From the NCBI RefSeq assembly GCF_038595065.1, contig NZ_CP152003.1:4692001-4756000 (forward strand): a DNA stretch of 64,000 nt, read 5' to 3'. This document shows, piece by piece, positions 18,605-27,104 of the stretch. The stretch is from Sutcliffiella sp. FSL R7-0096 (GTDB taxonomy: Bacteria; Bacillota; Bacilli; Bacillales; Bacillaceae_I). The notes under the pieces were generated by a model. It saw nothing but the letters and a program-made list of their open reading frames with translations. It was not told the DNA's origin and made no database searches. How positions within the stretch are numbered: the first letter of the stretch is position 1; each line of letters opens with the position of its first letter. Position numbers and translations under genes: made by a program.

Positions 18605-19135
18605 ATGAATCATCAGTTTTCACAGGCAGCAGGTGCCCCTTTTTCTGCGGGGTACGGAGCAGATCCTTACTCATCCTATTACAGAAACTATGGACAGCAG
18701 TGGTACGGTGGTGGTGGCGGTTATCCGATGCAACAGGTGCAACAACAACCTCAACAGCAGCAAGTTGCAGGTCAGCAAACAGGCATACCTTCTTATCCTA
18801 CTCAGTTTATAACTGGCCCTCAGCAACCCGTTCCTGAAGTACCGGGCATGCTTCCACTGGAGCAATCCTATATTGAAAATATACTCCGTTTAAATCGAGG
18901 CAAGCTGGCAACCGTATACATGACATTTGAGAACAACCGGGAGTGGAACGCCAAAATATTTAAGGGAATCATTGAGGCCGCAGGACGGGATCACATCATC
19001 CTGAGCGATCCGCAAACCGGCAAACGCTACCTGCTTCTCATGGTCTACCTTGACTACATCACATTCGACGAAGAGCTCGACTATGAATACCCGTTTGGCG
19101 GCACCCAAGGCCTCAGCCAATTCCAACCAAGATAG
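18605..19135 (+). CDS. gerQ: Spore coat protein GerQ
   Basis: A coat protein needed for localisation and activity of the cortex lytic enzyme CwlJ, and crosslinked into the coat by transglutaminase. The 176 residues have a low-complexity Gly/Tyr/Gln-rich N-terminal half (GGGGGYPMQQVQQQPQQQQ) and a conserved C-terminal half (QSYIENILRLNRGKLATVYM, SDPQTGKRYLLLMVYLDYIT). RBS GGAGGG lies eight bases before ATG. The sigma-E promoter upstream fits mother-cell expression. Confidence 0.95.
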   Translation: MNHQFSQAAGAPFSAGYGADPYSSYYRNYGQQWYGGGGGYPMQQVQQQPQQQQVAGQQTGIPSYPTQFITGPQQPVPEVPGMLPLEQSYIENILRLNRGKLATVYMTFENNREWNAKIFKGIIEAAGRDHIILSDPQTGKRYLLLMVYLDYITFDEELDYEYPFGGTQGLSQFQPR

Positions 19136-19167
19136 CCCAGAAAAGTAAAGTTGAATACACAAAAATT

Positions 19168-19266
19168 AAGGGTCTGACTACGCTGTGTTAACGCATTAAC
19201 GCACAGCGGGTCAGACCCCTTTTACTTTGTTAACGCATTAATGTACAGCGGGTCAGATCCCCTTTA
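19168..19266. repeat. Family C palindrome, copy 5, with duplicated right half
   Basis: A full hairpin at 19168-19223 (arms GGGTCTGAC...GCTGTG and CACAGCGGGTCAGACCCC, inner TTAACGCATTAACG) is followed by a second right half (GTTAACGCATTAATGTACAGCGGGTCAGATCCCC). It lies between convergent gerQ and ywdK. Confidence 0.8.
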
Positions 19267-19274
19267 TACCTTTT

Positions 19275-19643
19275 TTACCCTTTCACTGCCGCCACGATGA
19301 TGAGTACCCAGCCGATGAGGAAGGCTACGCCTCCGAGTGGTGTGATGGCTCCGAGTATTTTGATGCCGGAGAGGGTGAGGATGTATAGGCTTCCGGAGAA
19401 TAGGATGATTCCGATCAGGAATGACCAGCCTGCTGCGTTTAATAGTCCTGTACTGCTGAAGCGTTCCATCAATAGTGCAACAACGAAGAGACCACCTGCA
19501 TGGAACATCTGATAGGTTACGCCGGTTTTCCAAATTTCAATCATTCTTTCGGACACTTTTCCTTCTAGGCCGTGAGCTCCAAATGCACCTAGTGCGACTG
19601 CAAGAAATCCGTTTATTGCTGCGAGGATGATAAATAAATTCAT
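19275..19643 (-). CDS. ywdK: DUF423 membrane protein YwdK
   Basis: A 122-residue protein of four predicted membrane helices: FIILAAINGFLAVALGAFG, MFHAGGLFVVALLM, LIGIILFSGSLYILTLSG and LGGVAFLIGWVLIIVAAVKG. The GAFGAHGLEGK motif after helix 1 is the DUF423 signature. Function is unknown. Its place near gerQ is as in B. subtilis. It starts with ATG after a GGAAAG-type RBS. Confidence 0.9.
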   Translation of the reverse strand: MNLFIILAAINGFLAVALGAFGAHGLEGKVSERMIEIWKTGVTYQMFHAGGLFVVALLMERFSSTGLLNAAGWSFLIGIILFSGSLYILTLSGIKILGAITPLGGVAFLIGWVLIIVAAVKG

Positions 19644-19758
19644 GATTATTTTCCACCTTTCTTTCCATCCAGTTCAATAAGAGATAGGAGATATTCCTTT
19701 AATGAATTATATAGTATTGGCTCTTCTGGACCAAGCAAGACACTATTGATTCCATTAA

Positions 19759-19806
19759 TAAAGGGACGCTCTTACGCTTATATGAAGCGCAAGGACCGTC
19801 CCTTCT
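19759..19806 (-). terminator. Terminator after the 99-residue ORF
   Basis: AAGGGACGGTCCTT and AAGAGCGTCCCTT pair on the minus strand with an inner TTCATATAAG loop, followed by TATTAAT. Confidence 0.65.
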
Positions 19807-19813
19807 TTATCGG

Positions 19814-20113
19814 TTATCTTGAATGAAGATAAATCTGTAGAGCCTGTTTTAGCTCGCGTTCTTTTTTTTCCGTTTGTATATGATAATGATCACCATCTAT
19901 GTTAGACAAAAAGTCGTAATATCCATGTGAATGCAAGAATTCATTGACACTTGTGACGTCTTCTCTAGTGGAGAGCAAGTTCTTCTGCCCAACAAAGTCA
20001 CCATTTACATACACTTCATAACGATCGTGGGCTAGTTTTGTCGACGTATCAAAATTAGTGCTTACGAACGCCGCCATTAAACCATACATCGATCCGTCTG
20101 TACCACCAGGCAT
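19814..20113 (-). CDS. Hypothetical protein, 99 residues
   Basis: I do not recognise a family. The ORF is well supported: GGAGG lies eight bases before ATG at 20113, and a hairpin terminator follows the stop. The protein is soluble with no signal peptide. It begins MPGGTDGSMYGLMAAFVST, has a strand-rich middle (RYEVYVNGDFVGQKNLL) and an acidic/basic C-terminal helix (EKKERELKQALQIYL). The upstream ATG at 20128 has no RBS. It is flanked by ywdK and ywdI in the same direction. Confidence 0.7.
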   Translation of the reverse strand: MPGGTDGSMYGLMAAFVSTNFDTSTKLAHDRYEVYVNGDFVGQKNLLSTREDVTSVNEFLHSHGYYDFLSNIDGDHYHIQTEKKERELKQALQIYLHSR

Positions 20114-20218
20114 GTAAAACACCTCCATTACTTACTGGGGTGTTTATAGTTTAAGTTACAATGCCGTTTTTAGTATGGTAAGTTGTGGTGGCCAACGCAC
20201 TTTCACTCATTAGAGAGA

Positions 20219-20242
20219 TAAAAGGGATCTGACCCCTTTTAT
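20219..20242. repeat. Family C palindrome, copy 6 (short)
   Basis: ATAAAAGGGATCTGACCCCTTTTA abuts the ywdI stop codon and would act as its minus-strand terminator. It has the GATCTGACCCC core with one mismatch. Confidence 0.65.
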
Positions 20243-20583
20243 TAAAAATCAAACAACGAATCGCCATTCGCGTCGTCTTCTTTGATTGGTTTGGACGGGA
20301 TGTTTGCGATTGGTGGCGCTTGGGTTGGTGGTGTGTAGATTGGTGCTGCTTGCTTAAAGGATGATGGTGCTTGTTGGCTCGGTTGGGGGCTGGGTGCTGT
20401 TGTTGGCAATCCTGCCGTTCTCGTATACGAGGAGCCTTCTTCCACTTCTGTCTCCAAAGCCAGCTCACACAAGGATTTCATCGCAGCAAGATGCTCCCGC
20501 TTTTTTTGCACATTTCCCGTGTCCATCGCCCGCTCAAGCTCGGACTCCAGGCGTGCGAGAACCTTATCCAGTGTTATGCTCAT
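20242..20583 (-). CDS. ywdI: DUF5327 family protein YwdI
   Basis: A 113-residue protein with an N-terminal helical hairpin (LDKVLARLESELERAM, KKREHLAAMKSLCELALE) typical of YwdI/DUF5327, a Pro/Thr/Gln-rich linker, and a short acidic end (EDDANGDSLFDF). Function is unknown. It has an AGGAGGG-type RBS. It is separated from the DUF420 gene by family A copy A6. Confidence 0.82.
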   Translation of the reverse strand: MSITLDKVLARLESELERAMDTGNVQKKREHLAAMKSLCELALETEVEEGSSYTRTAGLPTTAPSPQPSQQAPSSFKQAAPIYTPPTQAPPIANIPSKPIKEDDANGDSLFDF

Positions 20584-20606
20584 CTTTCATCCCTCCTTTT
20601 TTCAAT

Positions 20607-20790
20607 AGCTCTGTTAACCGTCGCTGTTGATTTCCTCAATAGGCTTCGCTTTCCGCCGGGCGACCTTGAGCCTCCTCGCAACACTTGAGGGGTCTCAAGA
20701 TTGTCCCTACTCTCCCGTTGGAGTCTACGCCATTTGCTCCAATCACCAGCTAGAAACGGGTCATAATCAACAACTAACTTTAACAAACCC
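20607..20790. repeat. Family A element, copy A6, with near-perfect 8-bp target duplication
   Basis: Long form with left extension AGCTCTGTTAACCGTCGCTG and right end CAACTAACTTTAACAAACCC as imperfect inverted repeats. Flanks are TTTTCAAT (20599-20606) and TTTTCAAC (20791-20798), a target-site duplication with one change. The interior has CTTCGCTTTCCGCC and GAGGGGTCTCAAG. Confidence 0.8.
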
Positions 20791-20810
20791 TTTTCAACAT
20801 ACTCTCGACA

Positions 20811-21332
20811 TTAGTAGTACGGCGATATCATCAAATACACAATTACACCGGTCAAGCTCACATATAACCATAATGGCATTGTCCAGCGAGCGATTTTGCG
20901 GTGGCGTTCCTTTTGCATGCTAAGGCCTGTGGCCAAAGAATACAACGCCAGTGGTACAATCACGACCGCCAACACGATATGCGTCAGCAAGATGAAGAAG
21001 TAGATAGATCGGATGATTCCTTCCCCTCCGAATGGCGTGGATTCTGTCAGGGAATGATACGTCACATATGTAACCAAAAATAAGGTCGTGGACGAGAATG
21101 CCGCTAGAATGAAACGGCGGTGGACAGTGATATTTTTCTTCTTGATCGCAATGAGTGCACATACTAAAAATAGGAAGGTGAAGCTGTTGAATATGGCATT
21201 CATCATCGGTAAGAAGGTCAAATCCACATGAGCCAATCCTTCATACTGAGGTAGGAAGAACAACACGACCACCACAGCATTTACTGCAATGGATATGCCA
21301 ATGATCCAAGGCAAGAAATTTATCTTTTTCAT
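20811..21332 (-). CDS. DUF420 (CtaM/YozB-like) membrane protein
   Basis: A 173-residue protein with five predicted membrane helices and conserved histidines (VHRRFILAAF, YHSLTES, LLTHIVLAVVIVPLALYS, RHRKIARWTMPLWLYVSLTG). DUF420 proteins such as S. aureus CtaM help mature haem-copper oxidases, so a role in cytochrome oxidase assembly is plausible but unproven here. The ATG at 21332 follows AAAGGAG. Upstream in-frame codons belong to the preceding gene's shadow. Confidence 0.85.
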   Translation of the reverse strand: MKKINFLPWIIGISIAVNAVVVVLFFLPQYEGLAHVDLTFLPMMNAIFNSFTFLFLVCALIAIKKKNITVHRRFILAAFSSTTLFLVTYVTYHSLTESTPFGGEGIIRSIYFFILLTHIVLAVVIVPLALYSLATGLSMQKERHRKIARWTMPLWLYVSLTGVIVYLMISPYY

Positions 21333-21346
21333 TAAGTAATCTCCTT

Positions 21347-21550
21347 TTACACATAGTACCCGTTCTGGCCGGGTTTTATTGGTGCATCTTTTGACTCGAA
21401 TTTCAAGCACGGGCTTCCGGAGGAGCGAAGTACGGCAACGGACGGGACTTGGTTCGTCTTGAAACCGAATGCCCGGCAACCTTTGGGAAAATTTGCATCC
21501 CATGTGACATAGTAATGCTTGCATTTCAAGCAATTTATCCGTTTGGCCAT
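21347..21550 (-). CDS. Small CxxC zinc-ribbon-like protein
   Basis: A 67-residue protein starting MAKRINCLKCKHYYVTWDAN, with further cysteines in KGCRAFGF and SGSPCLKFE, giving a CxxC...C...C pattern suggestive of a zinc knuckle. Similar small proteins occur near ung in other bacilli as conserved hypotheticals. No function is assigned. It begins with ATG after AAAGGGTGG and ends 14 bases before the DUF420 start, so the two are likely one operon. Confidence 0.75.
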   Translation of the reverse strand: MAKRINCLKCKHYYVTWDANFPKGCRAFGFKTNQVPSVAVLRSSGSPCLKFESKDAPIKPGQNGYYV

Positions 21551-21623
21551 GCTACCCACCCTTTCTTTCAGCCCACGCTTTGTCCATCCTTCATTCTACC
21601 ATTTTCCAACTTCCCATAAAATA

Positions 21624-21655
21624 TAAAACCTGCGGAGAATCCACTCCACAGGCTG
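21624..21655 (-). terminator. Terminator of the chemoreceptor gene
   Basis: CCTGTGGAG pairs with CTCCGCAGG (one G-T) around TGGATT, followed by TTTTATATTTT on the minus strand. Confidence 0.8.
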
Positions 21656-21660
21656 TTTGT

Positions 21661-23361
21661 TCACGATTTATTCATGTTTATGGAGGCGATGCTGGCAGCC
21701 AGATCTTCCGCGGTCTCTTTTACTGTATCAACCGTTCGTTTCATGTTATTAGAAAGGTCCACCTGATGATCGGCAGCCTTCACGACTTCGGCCATATCCT
21801 GCGTCAGTTCAGAAGAGGAAGCGACCAAATCATTCACAGAATGGACAATTTCATTGACACCCATACTGATTTCTTCCATCGTGACGGTTATGTGGGTTCC
21901 CTGTTCCAGCAACGCTCCACTACCTGAAGCAATGTCTTGAAATAGAGTTGCAGATGCTTCATTTTTTTCGTTTGTCTGCTCGATCGTTTCCTTGAATAGT
22001 TGGAATTCTTTCAGGACTTCATTGGTATCTTCTTGAATGCGACCAGTGATGCTATTGATTTGCTTGGAAAATAAATCGGTTTGCCCGGAAAGCTTGCGAA
22101 TTTCTTCTGCGACAACGGCAAAGCCTTTTCCCGCTTCTCCCGCACGTGCCGCTTCAATCGAGGCATTAAGGGCAAGCAAGTTGGTCTGCGTCGTAATTTC
22201 CGTTATCCCTTTCAGGAAGCTGTTTGCCTCATCAATATCTTCTTTTATTTTCGAGAACCTTTCTACAATCGTTTCTGTTTCAGTGGAGGATTGATGCATG
22301 ATGGTTACCATCTGCTGTAGCGATTCCGCCCCTCTTTTTGATAGGACCTCCATGCTTTCTAGGTTGCGCTTCATTTCATCGACGATGCTGTAGATTTCTT
22401 GTGTACTGGCAGAGGCCTGCTCGGTTACGGCAGAAATGGCGGTCGTCCCCTCATACTGCATCGAAACTTTTTCCGTCACCTGTTCCGAACGCTGCTTGAT
22501 TTCCGTCGATTCCGTAAGGTTTTCTTCTGCGACAACCAATAGCTCCTGCATGACAACCTGCAGGCGCTGGTTTGCCCCAAGACTTCCTTTCATCAGCTGT
22601 TCAATATTTCCTCCCATCGTTGTCAAAGCACCCTCAATTTGACCGAACTCATCTTTTCGCACCGATTGAGAAGATTCATACATAAAATCGCCTTCTTGGT
22701 AGGCGTTCACCCGTCGCAGCACCTGACTGACCCCTTTGTTGAAAGCCATTCTGAACGATAACAGCGCAAGGATTGGCACGACAACAAGAATAGCCAGTGT
22801 CAATAAGGTCCAGCGTTCTGTCGAGGAAACTTTTGCTTGGATGGCTTGTCTATTTTCATCATTGTATGTCTGCAGAAACTCCATTCCCCCTTCATTCGCC
22901 CGCTCCACCTGATTCCGGGCTTTAGCCAGGTCTTCCGATGTCGTAATTCGCAGGCGGTCCATGTTAGCAGCATTGGAAACATCACTGATGATGTCGAATT
23001 GTTTTGACAATGTTCCATGTGAAACAACAAAATACTGCTTCCATTGTCCTAATTCTTCAAATTCCGTAAAATAAGGCTCGAAATCTTGTAGTTTTTCTTC
23101 GCTCTTTTTGAGACTTTCTTCAATTTTTGCAACATGTGTTTTGGAATAGCCATTGGATACGACGAAATACATATCTGCTAAGTTACTTTGATAGGACTGC
23201 ACCAATTCAAAATAACTTTCATTCAGCTTTGTAATTTCATCTAACTCGTTGACCCCTTTTTGCACCTGTATGCCATTTATCCAAATAACAACGGAAGCAG
23301 CAAGCCCGATTCCTCCTATTAAACAAATCAGTACGATTAACCTTTTCCTCATACTCCCCAT
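21661..23361 (-). CDS. Methyl-accepting chemotaxis protein
   Basis: A 566-residue transmembrane chemoreceptor. A first membrane helix (about residues 6-25) is followed by an extracytoplasmic four-helix-bundle sensor, a second helix near residue 180-200 ([18 protein letters not shown]), a HAMP region, and the cytoplasmic signalling domain. The hairpin tip is [18 protein letters not shown], which binds CheA/CheW. The ligand is unknown. I chose ATG at 23361 after GGGGGA rather than the upstream in-frame ATG at 23412. It has its own terminator. Confidence 0.93.
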   Translation of the reverse strand: MGSMRKRLIVLICLIGGIGLAASVVIWINGIQVQKGVNELDEITKLNESYFELVQSYQSNLADMYFVVSNGYSKTHVAKIEESLKKSEEKLQDFEPYFTEFEELGQWKQYFVVSHGTLSKQFDIISDVSNAANMDRLRITTSEDLAKARNQVERANEGGMEFLQTYNDENRQAIQAKVSSTERWTLLTLAILVVVPILALLSFRMAFNKGVSQVLRRVNAYQEGDFMYESSQSVRKDEFGQIEGALTTMGGNIEQLMKGSLGANQRLQVVMQELLVVAEENLTESTEIKQRSEQVTEKVSMQYEGTTAISAVTEQASASTQEIYSIVDEMKRNLESMEVLSKRGAESLQQMVTIMHQSSTETETIVERFSKIKEDIDEANSFLKGITEITTQTNLLALNASIEAARAGEAGKGFAVVAEEIRKLSGQTDLFSKQINSITGRIQEDTNEVLKEFQLFKETIEQTNEKNEASATLFQDIASGSGALLEQGTHITVTMEEISMGVNEIVHSVNDLVASSSELTQDMAEVVKAADHQVDLSNNMKRTVDTVKETAEDLAASIASINMNKS

Positions 23362-23503
23362 TCTTCTTCCCCCTAGTAAAACTGCCAATAAATAATGAAA
23401 CCGTTTGCGCAAATCGTTTTCTCTCTTTGGTTATTATTTCGGCAGGAGGCGGCTGGGTCTTTAGTAACATGATGAGAAATTTTTATATTATTTCTGCTGC
23501 CTT

Positions 23504-23541
23504 CAAAAAAAAGAACACGAAGGCCAATGCCCGCGTGTTCT
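23504..23541 (-). terminator. Terminator of the sodium channel gene
   Basis: AGAACACG and CGTGTTCT pair with an inner GGC/GCC, followed by eight T residues on the minus strand. Confidence 0.85.
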
Positions 23542-23551
23542 CCTAAAATCA

Positions 23552-24361
23552 TCATCCACTATTCTTCTCTTTGTTTAACAAAAGCTGCTTCAGTTCTGAA
23601 ATTTCATCCGTAATCTTCGCAAGTTCCTTTTTACTGACTTCTATCTTCTCTTCCTTCAATTCTTCTTCCTTTGCTTCCTGAATGTTGTTGAGGATTTCCC
23701 CGACGATCAGGTTCAGAACGATGAAGGTTCCAACAAGGATGAAGGAAACAAAGTAGACCCAAGACAATGGACTCTCCGCGAAGATGGGACGGAATATTCC
23801 ACTTGCCCAAGATTCTAGTGTGATGACCTGGAATAGTGTCACAAGGGCCAGGTGAAGCGATCCGAAATATTCCGGCGAGATTTCACCGAAGAACATGACG
23901 CCCAATACGGCGAAAATGTAGAATACTAAAGATAATAGCATCATGATGGTACCCAAGGATGGGATTGTTTTCAGGAATGCTGTCACAAGCCTTTGCAAGG
24001 ACGGGACGACCGTGATGGCACGCAGGACCCGGAATACCCTTAGGATACGGATGGCGGAAATGAAATAGGTTCCGCTAAATAAAAGCACCCCTGCCACAAT
24101 GAAAAAGTCGAAGAGATTCCACCTGCTGCGAAAGAAGTGATGAAACTTCTTCTCCGCCAACATTCTCAGGATGATTTCTATGGTAAAAAACCATAAAAAG
24201 AAGACTTCAAATCCATGGATGATATCGTAATAATCCGCTCGCAGTGCGGGGTATGTTTCCACCCCTATCAAAATCGCATTTAGTAGGATGACGAACATGA
24301 CGGCATTCATAAAGTACCGGTGTCCGACTATATGTTGTATCGTTGATTTCCATGTTTGCAT
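23552..24361 (-). CDS. NaChBac-type voltage-gated sodium channel
   Basis: A 269-residue single-domain six-helix channel. The S4 voltage sensor shows arginines at every third place (SAIRILRVFRVLRAITVV). The selectivity filter TLESWAS is identical to that of NaChBac of B. halodurans (274 residues), so Na+ selectivity is expected. After S6 (FVSFILVGTFIVLNLIVGE) comes a charged coiled coil that should drive tetramer assembly. I take ATG at 24361 (MQTWKST), 11 bases after GAGG. A GTG at 24370 is too close to the SD. Such channels support Na+ entry for motility and pH homeostasis in alkaliphiles. Confidence 0.92.
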   Translation of the reverse strand: MQTWKSTIQHIVGHRYFMNAVMFVILLNAILIGVETYPALRADYYDIIHGFEVFFLWFFTIEIILRMLAEKKFHHFFRSRWNLFDFFIVAGVLLFSGTYFISAIRILRVFRVLRAITVVPSLQRLVTAFLKTIPSLGTIMMLLSLVFYIFAVLGVMFFGEISPEYFGSLHLALVTLFQVITLESWASGIFRPIFAESPLSWVYFVSFILVGTFIVLNLIVGEILNNIQEAKEEELKEEKIEVSKKELAKITDEISELKQLLLNKEKNSG

Positions 24362-24398
24362 GTCGTGCACTTCCTCTTATTTATCTTGTTTTTCTTTT

Positions 24399-25076
24399 CT
24401 ACGGCGTCAATCGCCAATCAATCGCGTCCTCACCATTTTCAACCAGGATGGCATTCACTCTTGAAAACGGCCTGCTTCCAAAAAATCCTTTTCGGGCGGA
24501 AAATGGACTAGGATGCGGGCTTTTAAGGATGTAATGACGCTTGTTGGTAATCAGGTTTTCCTTTTGTTCAGCATGCTTTCCCCAAAGGAGAAAGATCACC
24601 GGCTTGTCCCGGTCATTCAACACCTTTATCACTTCGTCGGTAAACTGTTCCCAGCCCTTCCCTTTATGGGAGTTGGGTTGTTTCTCCCTGACGGTTAAAA
24701 CCGTATTTAATAATAACACACCTTGCTTGGCCCACTCCATTAAAAATCCGTGCCGGACCGGCGATACCCCAAGGTCTTCCTGGAGCTCCTGGTAGATGTT
24801 TTTCAGAGATGGAGGGACCTTCATCCCCTTTTGGACGGAAAAGCTCATTCCGTGGGCCTGGTCCTTCCCGTGGTAGGGGTCTTGTCCGATGATGACAACC
24901 TTGACATTCTCATAGCTTGTCGCCTCGAACGAAGAAAAAATAGCGTCCTTTTCGGGATAGACAATGGTAGAGGCATATTCGTGGTCTAGAAATTGCATCA
25001 ACTTTTTGTAGTAATCCTTGGAGGTTTCCTTTTCCAACAAAGCCTTCCAATCACCGCTCAGATTTTTCACTTGCAT
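24399..25076 (-). CDS. ung: Uracil-DNA glycosylase
   Basis: Removes uracil from DNA in base excision repair. The 225 residues are a standard family 1 length. Motifs are [20 protein letters not shown] (the catalytic Asp in GQDPYHG), [22 protein letters not shown] and the DNA-intercalation loop [26 protein letters not shown] lies close to the ATG. It diverges from zwf. Confidence 0.97.
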   Translation of the reverse strand: MQVKNLSGDWKALLEKETSKDYYKKLMQFLDHEYASTIVYPEKDAIFSSFEATSYENVKVVIIGQDPYHGKDQAHGMSFSVQKGMKVPPSLKNIYQELQEDLGVSPVRHGFLMEWAKQGVLLLNTVLTVREKQPNSHKGKGWEQFTDEVIKVLNDRDKPVIFLLWGKHAEQKENLITNKRHYILKSPHPSPFSARKGFFGSRPFSRVNAILVENGEDAIDWRLTP

Positions 25077-25434
25077 GATCCTCCGTTCCTTTTGTCCTTT
25101 TTACTTTATCATATAGCCAATTATTTTTGGGATGGGAAGTTTTGTGGATGCATGGTTTTGCTTGTATTTTTTCATACTAACGACGAGCCTATCATTCAGG
25201 AATTGCTGGCTGGATGTGTTATAGTAAAACGAAAAGATACCATTACCGCCAGAAGCTTGATTATTATATTGAATTCCTATCCACTTCCATATAAAATATC
25301 TGAGTGGTCTTTTTTCAAAATGTCCCATACTTATTAAGTAGATTTGTTACTTATTTACATAATTGTTTATCCTAATCAACCGATTAAGATAGCACATTCT
25401 TTTGAGACTAGTACATAAAGCGAGGTTCTTATCT
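25077..25434. other. Gap between ung and zwf, nothing certain
   Basis: A 358-base AT-rich divergent intergenic region that must carry both promoters. A minus-strand ORF at 25101-25328 lacks an RBS and looks spurious. I see no convincing -35/-10 pair, repeat or hairpin. Confidence 0.4.
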
Positions 25435-26913
25435 GTGAATAAAAAAGAAAATCCGACTTCCTTGATTGTCATTTTTGGTGCAACAGGGGATCTAGCGAAA
25501 CGCAAGCTGTACCCTTCCATCTATCGTCTCTATAAAAACGGAAGCATCTCCAAAAATTTTGCTGTGGTCGGCGTGGCAAGACGCCCGCTATCCAATGAGG
25601 AGTTCCGTTCGAACGTGTCCGCTTCTGTGACCGAAGTGGCTAATAATGACGGGAATGTCGAGGAATTCAGTTCCCATTTCTATTATCATCCTTTTGATGT
25701 AACAAGCAGCGAGTCCTACCAGCAGTTGAAGGGCCTATTGGGTGATCTGGATTCCGACTATGCCACAAATGGAAACCGCATCTTCTATCTTGCGATGGCA
25801 CCTGAGTTCTTCGGCACCATTGCTACCAATTTGAAGTCAGAAGGATTGACCGAAACAGATGGCTGGAAGCGTCTTGTTATCGAAAAGCCTTTTGGGCATA
25901 ACCTTCCTTCTGCAAAAGATTTGAATGAAGAGATCCGTCAAGCATTCGACGAGTCGGAAATCTACCGTATCGACCATTATCTCGGAAAAGAGATGGTGCA
26001 GAATATTGAGGTAATCCGTTTTGCCAATGCCTTATTTGAACCGCTTTGGAACAACCGTTATATTTCCAACATCCAAATCACGTCAAGTGAAGTGTTGGGT
26101 GTGGAAGACCGCGGGCGTTATTACGAAAGCTCGGGTGCATTAAGGGATATGGTACAGAACCATATGCTTCAAATGGTCGCGCTGCTTGCGATGGAGCCAC
26201 CAATCAAGCTGAATCCAGAAGAGATCCGCAGCGAAAAAGTCAAGGTGCTTCGTGCGATGCGCAAAATTGGTCCCGATGATGTGGAGGATTATTTTGTTCG
26301 CGGCCAATATGGTGCTGGAATTTTGGACGGCAACCAGGTACAAGGCTACCGTGACGAGAACTCTGTCGATACCAACTCCAACACGGAGACGTATGTGGCA
26401 GGAAAGCTTTTGATCGATAACTTCCGTTGGGCAGGCGTTCCGATATATATCCGTACCGGAAAAAGAATGAGCGAGAAGTCCACGAAAGTGGTCGTGCAGT
26501 TCAAAGATATCCCAATGAACCTATACTACAACCGCGGGGAAAAGGTCGACCCTAACCTTCTTGTCATCAACATCCAACCAGAAGAAGGCATCACTTTGCA
26601 TTTAAACGCAAAAAAATCGGGTAAGGATATTACAACGACCCCAATCAGACTTGACTATACAAACAATTGTATCGATGGCATCAACACACCAGAAGCTTAC
26701 GAGCGCCTGATTTATGATGCCATGCGCGGTGACATGACGAATTTTACGCACTGGGACGAAGTGGCCCTGTCTTGGAGCTTCATTGACGAGATTTCAAGGG
26801 CATGGGAAAACACCAGAGCATTTGACTTCCCGAACTATGAGTCAGGTTCCATGGGGCCAAAACAGGCGGATGAACTGCTTTACAAGGACGGCTTCCATTG
26901 GTGGCCAATGTAA
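25435..26913 (+). CDS. zwf: Glucose-6-phosphate 1-dehydrogenase
   Basis: First enzyme of the oxidative pentose phosphate pathway, producing NADPH and 6-phosphogluconolactone. The 492 residues are similar to B. subtilis Zwf (489). Motifs are the nucleotide-binding FGATGDLAKRKLYPSIYRL, the substrate site RIDHYLGKEMVQNI, and IEKPFGHNL. I chose GTG at 25435 (VNKKENPTS) because homology begins there and GAGG lies 12 bases upstream. The TTG at 25402 is less likely. Its pathway partner gnd is encoded 1.2 kb away on the other strand. Confidence 0.96.
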   Translation: MNKKENPTSLIVIFGATGDLAKRKLYPSIYRLYKNGSISKNFAVVGVARRPLSNEEFRSNVSASVTEVANNDGNVEEFSSHFYYHPFDVTSSESYQQLKGLLGDLDSDYATNGNRIFYLAMAPEFFGTIATNLKSEGLTETDGWKRLVIEKPFGHNLPSAKDLNEEIRQAFDESEIYRIDHYLGKEMVQNIEVIRFANALFEPLWNNRYISNIQITSSEVLGVEDRGRYYESSGALRDMVQNHMLQMVALLAMEPPIKLNPEEIRSEKVKVLRAMRKIGPDDVEDYFVRGQYGAGILDGNQVQGYRDENSVDTNSNTETYVAGKLLIDNFRWAGVPIYIRTGKRMSEKSTKVVVQFKDIPMNLYYNRGEKVDPNLLVINIQPEEGITLHLNAKKSGKDITTTPIRLDYTNNCIDGINTPEAYERLIYDAMRGDMTNFTHWDEVALSWSFIDEISRAWENTRAFDFPNYESGSMGPKQADELLYKDGFHWWPM

Positions 26914-26946
26914 CTGATCGTTTTTCACTAGCATGAACCATTTTGG

Positions 26947-27084
26947 AAAGCTCTTTTCTCAAAGAGTGTTGCTATTCATTTGCACGTAGCATATTTAGTA
27001 TTTCAGGTAAAAGAGCACGACAGCAAGGGATTTAACGGTTGGTTTAAAAATACGTAAAAGCAACAAAGTTTACGAAAATAGCAT
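26947..27084. repeat. Family B element, copy B3 (shortened)
   Basis: Left end AAGCTCTTTTCTCAAAGAGTG and right end CAACAAAGTTTACGAAAATAGC are present, but the internal GTAAAAAGTCGGC hairpin is missing, making it about 138 bp. It fills the zwf-cyclase gap. Confidence 0.75.
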
Positions 27085-27104
27085 TTTTGAGAGGAGTTTT
27101 ACAC

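Noticed and set aside
25101-25328. 75-residue ORF between ung and zwf
   Set aside because: No RBS, no recognisable family and atypical composition. It probably overlies promoter DNA.
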